This document shows, one piece after another, positions 56,471 to 64,000 of a stretch of DNA of 64,000 nt. The notes under the pieces were generated by a model that had not been told where the DNA came from, did no database searches, and saw only the letters and a list, made by a program, of their open reading frames with translations. Position 1 is the first letter of the stretch; every line of letters starts with the position of its first letter. Both the position numbers and the translations under genes were made by a program. Source of the stretch: Endomychus coccineus (lineage: Eukaryota; Arthropoda; Insecta; Coleoptera; Endomychidae); NCBI GenBank assembly GCA_958510875.1, contig OY294068.1:35940297-36004296 (forward strand), in the 5' to 3' direction.

Positions 56471-57376
56471 AAAGATACAAATTTTATTCTACTACCGCTA
56501 CTCAGAACACGATTGCGATTTCTTCATTTTGTTTCATTCAGGCCTCGAAAGTTCAAGTTTTGCGTGACGGGATAGGGAGCTTCGAGTGAATTTTTATAGA
56601 TGGTTGTTGCAAAGCGTAAACGATGATCCTCATCTCATTGCGAAGGTTCTGTGATGACTCCACATTTACTGAGTCAGGTATGATAATCATTACATAATAC
56701 ACCTAAGGTCAATCAACATTTGGACTGAATTAATAATAATATAATTGGTTCACACATTCTATCTAACCGACCTAATTCAGCGTTGATCTAAAATTGTTGA
56801 AGGAAAATTTACCACTCTCATTGTTCGATGAAGTTCCATTGACAGGTAGATCAAATTGTTGGTTTCAACATGATGAAATACAAGTGTGAATTTGTTTAAA
56901 TGATCAATGGCCGGAGAGGTAGATTGTAAGAGGTGGGCCCATATTATGGCCTCCTAGATCGCTGAATCTGAATCCGTTGGATGTCTTTTCCTGGGTCTAT
57001 CTGGACGAACAAGCTTACCGTGAATGTGTTCTGGATTCTGAAGACGTGGTAGCTCGTATCCATGCTCCTGTGGCGTGAACATACGTTAATATGCTACAGA
57101 GTACGTGCTTCCATGTTCAATCGTGCGAATGTTTGCCCTGATGTAGAAGGCGATCTATTTGGACACATTTTGAGACAACAGATGTGGACAATATCTTCTT
57201 TTTTGATATTATCATTTTCCAATAAAATTTAAAGTTGAAACGAAAAGTTTTAATTTTTATCAATAACTCTATAACGAGGGACAAACGGGAAAGTTTCCAC
57301 TATCAATTTTGAATTTGTTCCAACCCCCTGAATCGAATCTCAATTGCACGGCTGTCAATTCTGAGACATCGTGTAT

Positions 57377-58559
57377 ACTGCTAAATACTCAATTAGTTCA
57401 TTCAATATACTATGTGATACTACAATATGTACCTATATAAGTATGTCTGATATATTTTATTTTCATGAATTTAACATGATTCGGAGGTTTCAACAGTGTG
57501 ACAGGTTTGAATTGATGCCAGGAAGCTAAAAGCTTAGATACATCAATAATTCATTGAGTGGACGACATGGCTGACGTTTTAATGATGGCTTGCAAGAAAG
57601 CCTTACGGGAGCAATAATTCTGATGATATGCGATGCCATGATGTCAATTGTCGAGTCTCTAATGGGAATTTACTGATTTCCATTATCTCCAGGGTCGTCA
57701 AGTGTTATATAACTGAATATGAATCGTGATTTCATGTTCGAACGAATTGAAGAGGAAGATCGAATGAAAATTAAAAATGTTCCATTTGAAGTGCTCATCC
57801 CACTCAATTATCTCTACAATCTGTCATAAAACACAACTTAAATGAAGCAGTATATGTTTATTGCTTATGTACTTGAATTATTGTTCATTAGATATGATTT
57901 TAGGAATGAATATGTAAATATGAGAATAATGAAAATAATTTTCGATTGAAACTCTTAGGGAATTTTATTCTGGATCAACAGTCATCGTGTCAGATATCTT
58001 ATGAAGCCATATTTGTCTGTCTATTTTCTGAAAAATTAGGAATATCTAATAGTCTATGGATATGATGAGTATGTCTGTTACCATTATTCCACTGACTTCC
58101 ATTCAATTCGAATATATGGTGTCTGACATTGCCAATGCATCGACAAGAGCTGAGACAGTGTGAAATCTACAAACATCAATCAGAATAAGTGATGCTTCAT
58201 CTTCGAAATGTTATAGAATGGGATGAGGTGTGTGATTCTGCTTATCTCGGAGTCCCGGAAGGATAATATTTGGTTCCTTTTTATATAAGAAGCTAGATGA
58301 TCTGCCAACTGGATTGATCTTGGAGTAAATACTTCGAAGTATATTATAAAAAGAGATGACAATACGTTTCGTGTCCTTTCCAAATATAGACTTTACTATT
58401 GACTAAACCAAATACCGAAAAGATATTGTAGTCACTTTTGCTAGCAAATTCACCTTATCATCCCTCTATTCACGACATTACGGTCTAATTGGATAAGTAC
58501 GATTGGTTCATTATTTTATTTGGGCTAAGAAATGAACAAACTTATAAATATTCACTAAT
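57377..58559. other. No feature recognised
   Basis: AT-rich interval between a DNA element and a tandem array; no motif found. Confidence 0.25.
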
Positions 58560-59650
58560 AAGATGTTCTGGTTCTAGCAAGTTAATTTCAGTTGGAAACT
58601 CTGTTTGAAGACATAATGGGTGACATCTCGTGAAATCAAAACTGGGTTTGGCCAAGAGAATGGTGAATTTGACAAGGTTCAACATAAAATCACTTGTCAT
58701 AGTACTTTTGCACATCTATTGTACTTTGGATTTGTAGACCTAGTGCGAGTAAGAGTCTAAATTGGGAAATTTTATTTCGGAGCCCTAGTTCTTTTTACAA
58801 CATATGAATAAATAATTAAGAATCATCTCTAGGCACTCGGTAATTTCAATAATCATCTATTAACGTGCATGTTGTAAGTACTTTATCCGTCGATAACTAG
58901 ACGTTGCATTCGAAAGGAACAGATTTATCATGAATATTGCCTAACAAGATCTTTTGATTCAAACAATTTAATTTCAGTTGGAAACTCTGTTTAGGCGCAT
59001 AATCGACGACATATAGAATTAAAGCTTGATTTGTACAGAAAATGGTGAATGCGCAAGGTAATTTAAAACATCCCAATGATTGAAATTTCGATTAGAATTC
59101 CTTCAACAGAATATCACTTGCCATAGTTTTTTCCCTCGACCCAGTGTGATTTGTATTGTAGACCAAGTGTAGCACAACTCGTTGTAATTTCATTCGGGAG
59201 CCCCAGCTCTTTTTATAAAATATGAACAAAATTATTATACCTTAATCCATCGAAAATAAGACTATGCATTCGAAACGAACTGAGTCATCATAAATATTGC
59301 CTAATGAGATGTTTCGGTTGCAACTTGATTTTAGTTGTTCAGTATTATGCCACTGCATAATCGACATATATAATTTAAGCTTGATTTTGCCAGCAAAATG
59401 GTGGATGCGCAGGCAATATCAAATTGCATCCCAATAATTCGTTTCGTACAGGATTTAATCTTCAACAGGGAATCACTTATCATGGTTTTTCACTCACCTA
59501 GGGTGCTTCGCATTGTAGACCTAGCGTGAGCAAGAATTTTAATTAATAGGTTATTTGAAGGGGTCTAGTTTTTTTTACAAATTATGAAGAACATAATACA
59601 GAATGCACTCTGGTCCTTTGGTAATTTCTTCCAATTGGAGAAACGATTTT
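58560..59650. repeat. Tandem array, three units of about 345-386 bp
   Basis: Units start at 58,560, 58,946 and 59,306. Each carries AGAT(G/C)TT then TTCAGTTGGAAACTCTGTTT or a variant, an AATGGTGRAT block, ATCACTTGTCATAG, GTAGACC(A/T)AG, a CTAGTTCTTTTTACAA-type block and ends with CATAAATATTGCCTAA or similar. Unit length varies through small indels. No coding sequence. A satellite-like array or the repeated region of an unknown element. Confidence 0.65.
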
Positions 59651-60885
59651 TGATAATAAAACAATGTCTTATGTAAATAATTATGTACAAAAAAATCACT
59701 CTAAGAATGTTATTGTTCATACAAAAAATGTTTCCTCTTTCTGGGAACTAAAATGTTCCATGAATTTTTGTTAAAACTGTTCATGTTTATGTTATAGATA
59801 ATGCTATTATTTATTGACATCATCTCTAGGGCATTGAGGTGTTCTTCATACAGTGTTTCTCAAATTTCTTTATCCTTTTGAAGACTTGAAAACATCCTTC
59901 CATTAAGTAGTAGACATTGGAGTTGTCTCATTTATTGTAGTAGATTGACTATTTTGGGTAAGTTTTCATTTAACATGATGTATTATCATCCAGTAGCCAG
60001 CCATATAATTTTATTCTCATTCGTCCAGCTATCGAACGTCCCTAGCGGATCTAGCCCATTAACAGTTGATATACCGAATCGATGTTGATGCTGCAACGAG
60101 AATGATAGCCCAGATAGTTGAACATCGTCTGTATATCTTATTGCTTCCGATAGTGTAGGTTTGGAACTCTGAGCTGGAAAGTCATTGCATGTTAGTTTGT
60201 TAAATTGTTCATATGTTAGATATTCAATTCGAAGTTGATAGGTTCATAGGTTATTTGAAAATTTGTTTGGCATTTTATTGCTTTTCCTTGTCCTTGTACA
60301 CATGTATTATTGGAGTGCATGTACACTCGAGCATTTTCGCCAACGTTCGTGAGGTCAGGTCTCACTTGAATCCACTAGTGTAGAGCATAACTTTATATGA
60401 AAAAAGAAATTTTTCACTGAAGGATTCATCGTTTAATTTATTTGCAACCTTCATTTTACACCCTGTGTAGTTTATTTCACTGTTTATTCATTCAGGTGGA
60501 ACGAATGTATCAGAAGCCATTGATGAAGCCACCTGTGTGGCTTTGAATTTATTATTAGAAAAAACTTCTGCAAAGTAATAGTGGAGTTATGCTATAAATT
60601 CGAAAACTTTCAGATGAAATCAGTCCTAATTCTTTATAGTCAATATGAACTATGTCAAATAGCTGCTAAGAAATCAAAGAGAATGTTCAAGTTCGCAGGT
60701 TTGATTTCATTAAAAATGGAATGGGTAAAAATTGTATGTCATTTGTAGAGATTGCCATTATCTTGTAAAAATTCTACAATTCAGCGGTCACGTTAGTAGC
60801 TAGCTAAGATAGATTTCCAAAATTAATAGACTGTTTCAATAAATCGGTGTTTACAAATGATGAACAAATAAATAAAATAAATAGG
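59651..60885. other. No gene recognised
   Basis: AT-rich. Minus-strand sequence at about 60.2-59.85 kb has stretches with protein-like composition (KLYGWLLDDNTSC; MEGCFQVFKRIKKFEKHC) broken by stops, which I cannot assign. Confidence 0.25.
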
Positions 60886-60887
60886 GG

Positions 60888-61265
60888 TATTTCACGGTAA
60901 CTGTTTTGATAACGGTCAGGCACGATGCTTCACATGGAGGCAGACATTCGACGCTGCGTGCTCCTAGTAATAATATTATGACGTAAGTCTGTTGAAAGGA
61001 CTAGTGGAGTAGCGCTGTCTGTGAAATGCCCTATTAAGCGTGAACAGAGTGACGAAATAATTGTTTCAGACTAATGGTATCAATTTACCTTGTCATGGAA
61101 ATTATGCATGTTTATTTAAGTTTGTGACATTTCTGACTTTGCAAATATCACTACAGCAAAATCAAACTCAACGTGTTTATTTGAGATATTCTGTCGCCAA
61201 ACTTTGAACATGAATCTGGAAGGGCAATGAGTATTATTGTCAATCATTTGTTCCAAATACAATAC
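60888..61265 (+). repeat. Dispersed repeat (family C), copy 3
   Basis: Matches 39,560-39,905: GGTCAGGCACGATGCTTCAC, GCTGCGTGCTCCTAGTAATA, CCCTATTAAGCGTGAACAGA, GACTAATGGTATCAATTTAC, then GTTTATTTAAGTTTGTGACA. Same orientation as the other two copies. Confidence 0.55.
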
Positions 61266-61525
61266 AGTATTATTGCAGTGTATCAGCATATCCTATGTTC
61301 TATAAATTTCTCATTTGAATCTGTCATAGCTTTCGAAGGAAGATCAATTATTGCACATTGATGATTGTAAAATGAATGGGTGTGTCTCACAAAACATCCT
61401 CCTACGTGATTCATTTTATCTAATTTTTGTTACTTTCCTCAAGAGATGTCCTGAAATTCTATTACCGTTTTTTATTACCATGTTTTATCAACATAAATGA
61501 TTGCAAGTCTGTAATTGAACAATAA
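61266..61525. other. No feature recognised
   Basis: Short AT-rich stretch. Confidence 0.2.
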
Positions 61526-61529
61526 TTAC

Positions 61530-63610
61530 TGATCTTGAATAGTAGACTTCCGCGGATAGCTAATCTTAGGAAATCTTGACTTCCGGATAGATTCCGCGTC
61601 ACAAAAGCATGACTTGATGCCTACGTTTAGCCAACCATTACATGTTGAGAATTTGGGGGCTGGGCCCCCCGTTTACCTATCCGGCGGACTTAAAACGTTC
61701 ACGTACTTGCCCTCTCCTAACTAAACAGCACGCCACTGCCCGACAGAGACCAACGCCTGGATAGGAGAGGAGACGGTCTTTTGAACCATCTGGGCCCCTC
61801 TACCCCTGTCTACTCGTGTTCGCGTCATTTTACGACTACTCCGTGTGACGAGTCACCGTCGACCTCTTATCATCGGTCTACCACACATCTTTGCCTCGGC
61901 CGCGAATCAATTTCCCAGAGACCTGGCATATGAAGCACAGACACCGGACTTTAGGGGTAGTGCCGTGTGGTGCAGCATTTACCCACGCAGAGGCAGCTGG
62001 TTCTTTCGCCCCCGGCGGGACTACTTTAGGTGGACCCTGTAGTGTGAAAAATCCTCCACTCTACAGGGCTCTGCTTGATAGACTATGTTACTGCCCCTTC
62101 TGGGCAATAGCCAACTCCACCTCCTTATAATTACCAGTTTCACCAGGAACGCTACGAGTAAGCGCTCGGCCTCGTTCAAATAGCCTACCGCATATGTCAC
62201 CACGGCCTTGAATCCATTTCGACCAGTCGTCTGGGATAGGAAGGCACCGCACCGTGGTTTTTATGGGTAAACGACATGTGGTGCACCGTTTACCTGACGT
62301 TTCGCAGAGGTACCTCCTTTCGCCTTGCTCGATCTGACAAGGGTTACTTTAAGCGAGATCCCACATACATTTTGGCGTAGTAGGCACCGTACTTGCTGAC
62401 TATTCCCCCTGACTCCTGAGGAATAGCCCCTCTTGCCTGCTCGTGTTAGCCTAAGCTGCGTTTACGAACCATCGCCGGCCTCGTTCAAGTTTGGCCTTCC
62501 GCATGTGTCTACCACGCCCGTGAATCCGTTCCGACCAGCATCCCTGGGATAAGAAGGCACGCCCTCGTGGTTTTAGAGGTGAATTGTATGCGGTGCCCAG
62601 TTCACCGGATCTTTTGCAGTGGCAACGTTAGTTTGGCCCCGAAGGGTTACTTGTCTCGAGAACCGCGAAGAGGTGTTGCTTGCTGAATCTACTGCCAGTA
62701 TTCTCTCCGGCCTGGTAGTTCTCTCTCGAGTGCCAACCATTACAGGTGGCATCTTCAGGGCAGGCTTGAGGCTTGAACTACTTCTACTGGTTTCTGTAGC
62801 CGTATTTATTGTAGGAAAAATCCTCCACGCTACACAGTTCACTGCCTTTATTCCGGTGGTTAACTCCGTTATGGCACCTGACCCTGCCGTAATATCCTGA
62901 GTCACGGCTTAGATTATTTGGATGTTTTAGGACTTCTATGGTTTCAAGGATTTTTCGCTGATAGAAGTTTGGAGCTCGGGCTAGAATTTTAATATTCTCG
63001 AAAAGTACAGATCTGCTGGTGTCACGAAGCCCTGTATAGCGCTCATGTTCTTTCACTCGTGTAGCTACTGTACGACCTATTTCACTAATGTTGACTTTAC
63101 CGAGAGAACATGGAATTCTATAAACATTTCCTCAGTGAAGAGGAGGAAAGGGATCTTTGACATATTTGTAAAACTGAAATAATTTTGGAAGTGTGGAAAA
63201 CCGATTAGAAATATTATGTTTTTTAAGGATTTTGTAAGTTCGATGTGTTATATGTCCAATATATGGAAGATAGGCAGTAGATAAAGCAGACGGGAGGGAG
63301 GTGTTTGTGGCTCAGGTTCATTTGAAATGTTGGGCGAAGTTTATTTCTTTATGGCTTTTTGGATGTTATAATGGAAGAAACTGTTTGATAATAAGACAAA
63401 TAAAAGATGTTTTGATTCTGATTTCAAGGATTGAGGTTGGGATAAGTTGACAGCTCTGTGGACCAAGGAGTTTATGACAGATTGCTTTTGGGTGGGATGG
63501 TGGTGGGACAGACTATTGAGGTATCTATCGGTGTGAATGGGTTTTCGATACACAGAATGTCCTAAAGTACCGTCAGTCTGTCGACTAACCATTACATCTA
63601 GGAACGGGAG
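61530..63610 (-). mobile_element. Penelope-like element, RT thumb to 3' end, with a nested insertion
   Basis: Minus strand: GSLPFLDVMVSRQTDGTLGH, SVYRKPIHTDRYLNSLSHHH, QKQSVINSLVHRAVNLSQPQ (63,615-63,420, end of the RT), then FHYNIQKAIKK, the hinge with stops, and the endonuclease from about 63,135: NVYRIPCSLGKVNISEIGRT, VATRVKEHERY, KILARAPNFYQRKILETIEV (glutamate present), LKHPNNLSRDSGYY. The first glycine of GIY-YIG is lost and YIGE reads NISE. The 3' UTR from about 62,880 includes CACCTGTAATGGTTGGC (62,748-62,732) and, beyond an inserted 1.09 kb, CGAAAC-like sequence and the terminal motif CGGATAGATTCCGCGTCACA (61,577-61,596). Confidence 0.8.
61643..62731. mobile_element. GC-rich 1.09-kb insertion with 13-bp target duplication, three internal repeats
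   Basis: Flanked by GCCAACCATTACA on both sides (61,630-61,642 and 62,732-62,744). The related PLE at 37,388-37,400 has this 13-mer once with no insertion, an empty site. The insert is far richer in GC than the window. It contains three diverged tandem units of about 310 bp, anchored at 61,905, 62,211 and 62,523 by AAT-C-TTTC or AATCCGTTCC-like sequence followed by a C.G-rich block with GTGGTGCA-type motifs. No credible protein is encoded; frames of 60-110 codons on both strands overlap each other. The 13-bp duplication suits target-primed reverse transcription. The element type is unknown. Confidence 0.65.
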
Positions 63611-63623
63611 TGATCCCTGTTAG

Positions 63624-63714
63624 AAATTGATCTAATCCACAAAGGTAGCGTCAGCTGTGGTGCCACTGATCAACCTGAAGAGACCTAAACTACCTTTGTG
63701 AATTAGATTAATTT
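63624..63714. repeat. 25-bp inverted repeat (hairpin) at the PLE 5' truncation
   Basis: AAATTGATCTAATCCACAAA GGTAG in adjoining blocks (63,624-63,648) pairs with 63,690-63,714, two mismatches, loop about 41 bp. It lies exactly where the PLE coding sequence breaks off. Confidence 0.6.
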
Positions 63715-63784
63715 CGATTACTGAATTTTGCAACGTTTATTGTCGTCCTATCGCACACTTGGTCCTAACATTCCTGTTCACATT

Positions 63785-63970
63785 GTGATTGTTTTTCCAC
63801 TCGCGGGTAGATGGCGTTAGTTGTTCTATCCCACTCTAGTACTTTCTGTTGTTGCTTTATGTATACATTAGCAGAGATAACATTCGGTGGTACTATGACT
63901 GCACTCGTTCCACTGATGAGTTAGAGAAGGCGAAACGGCTGTCTGGAGCTTTTTAGCTGTAGCTGAACCA
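63785..63970 (+). mobile_element. Hammerhead-type short repeat (best preserved copy)
   Basis: Shares TAGATGGCGTTAGTTG, ATCCCAC, CATTAGCAGA and the hammerhead core with the copies at 6.0, 30.2 and 55.4 kb. It encodes no protein and lies about 170 bases from the end of a PLE remnant. The repeat limits are approximate because the copies differ in rearrangement. Confidence 0.55.
63907..63949 (+). ncRNA. Type I hammerhead self-cleaving ribozyme
   Basis: All parts stand in the right order and spacing: stem I strand GTTCCA (63,907-63,912); CTGATGA (63,913-63,919); stem II G-T-T with G-G-C around an AGAGAA loop (63,920-63,931, one GC and two GU pairs); GAAA (63,932-63,935); stem III reduced to A-U and C-G with a GGCT loop (63,935-63,942); cleavage triplet GTC (63,941-63,943); stem I strand TGGAGC (63,944-63,949), six pairs with GTTCCA (one GU). 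Expected cut after C 63,943. Short stem III type I forms are known from animal small retroelements. Weak stem II means activity is uncertain. Confidence 0.65.
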
Positions 63971-64000
63971 AAACAACCAAACATGCGCTGACGTGCATCA

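Larger units (their letters stand above)
55816..57376 (+). mobile_element. Tc1/mariner-superfamily element, full span, inactivated, with nested repeats
   Basis: Left end CAGGGTATCTCAAAGTTGGC (55,816) and right end, inverted, CACGATGTCTCAGAATTGAC (from 57,376 on the minus strand), each next to TA. Coding remnants lie at 56,575-57,190: FLYRWLLQSVNDDPHLIAKV, STFTESG (near the first catalytic D), LFDEVPLTGRSNCWFQHDE (second block, QQDGAPPH worn), then RGGPI-like sequence, LNPLDVFSWVYLDEQAYREC, DSEDVVARIH, MLQRVRASMFNRANVCPDVE and GDLF. This is the insect Tc3-like group related to DUF4817 proteins. Many stops and shifts. The 5' part of the gene is replaced by two inverted copies of the family B repeat. 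Confidence 0.7.

Noticed and set aside
61845..62905. Overlapping frames of 60-110 codons on both strands in the GC-rich insert
   Set aside because: High GC reduces stop frequency; frames overlap each other, shift between the three repeat units and show no motif. No protein is called.
1..64000. CRISPR arrays, bacterial operons, tRNA or rRNA genes
   Set aside because: No regularly spaced short repeats with unique spacers, no operon-like gene packing, and no tRNA cloverleaf or rRNA sequence recognised by eye; composition and element content are those of an animal genome.

Overview
This window looks like a piece of an insect nuclear genome. It is AT-rich, has no bacterial-style gene packing, and every protein-like stretch that can be identified belongs to transposable-element families common in insects: mariner, Tc1-type, hAT, Penelope-like, R1-type and other non-LTR retrotransposons, Ty1/copia and a Helitron-type endonuclease. 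The order cannot be fixed from the sequence; a beetle is a guess only. No complete host gene, tRNA or rRNA was found. The only hints of host coding sequence are a 45-bp collagen-type exon (28,422-28,466, minus) with a decayed neighbour, an unidentified exon-like stretch at 7,575-7,762 (minus) and an unidentified open frame at 43,116-43,319 (minus).

Layout. 0-10 kb: non-LTR tail (2.5 kb), two mariner relics (2.9 and 4.5-5.5 kb), a direct duplication, a hammerhead-type repeat (6.0 kb), a hAT 3' end (6.9-7.6 kb) and a non-LTR element lacking its reverse transcriptase (8.4-9.8 kb). 10-20 kb: Penelope-like (PLE) tails and one intact GIY-YIG reading frame (15.6-16.1 kb), a 943-bp foldback (17.1-18.0 kb), and the start of a Tc1 transposase. 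20-30 kb: a copia remnant inserted in that Tc1 gene, a deletion-derivative DNA element (22.2 kb), a hAT 3' end (23.3 kb), a mariner (24.3 kb), a PLE end with a hairpin (25.4 kb), collagen-like exons (28.3 kb) and another hAT 3' end (29.4 kb). 30-40 kb: hammerhead repeat (30.2 kb), foldback with repeats inside its arms (33.2 kb), Helentron-like endonuclease (36.1 kb), head-to-head PLE pieces (37.3-38.2 kb). 40-50 kb: non-LTR element (40.0-41.6 kb), PLE endonuclease (42.6 kb), a second foldback of the 33-kb family (44.0 kb), non-LTR RT (46.7 kb), PLE tail (47.6 kb), R1-type element (49.2-50.2 kb). 50-64 kb: PLE endonuclease split by a DNA element (53.7-55.0 kb), a full-length but dead Tc1/mariner-superfamily element holding two inverted copies of a 300-bp repeat (55.8-57.4 kb), a three-unit tandem array (58.6-59.65 kb), a PLE carrying a 1.09-kb GC-rich insertion with 13-bp target duplications (61.5-63.6 kb), and a complete-looking hammerhead ribozyme at 63,907-63,949.

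Two themes stand out. First, small self-cleaving-RNA motifs recur: a short family with a canonical type I hammerhead core (four loci), and a looser hammerhead-like motif at PLE 3' ends and in a separate 300-bp repeat. This fits the published link between PLE reverse transcriptases and hammerhead-bearing small retroelements (retrozymes). Second, nesting is frequent, and several host elements keep diagnostic junctions (target duplications, empty sites, split reading frames), so the order of insertions can be read directly.
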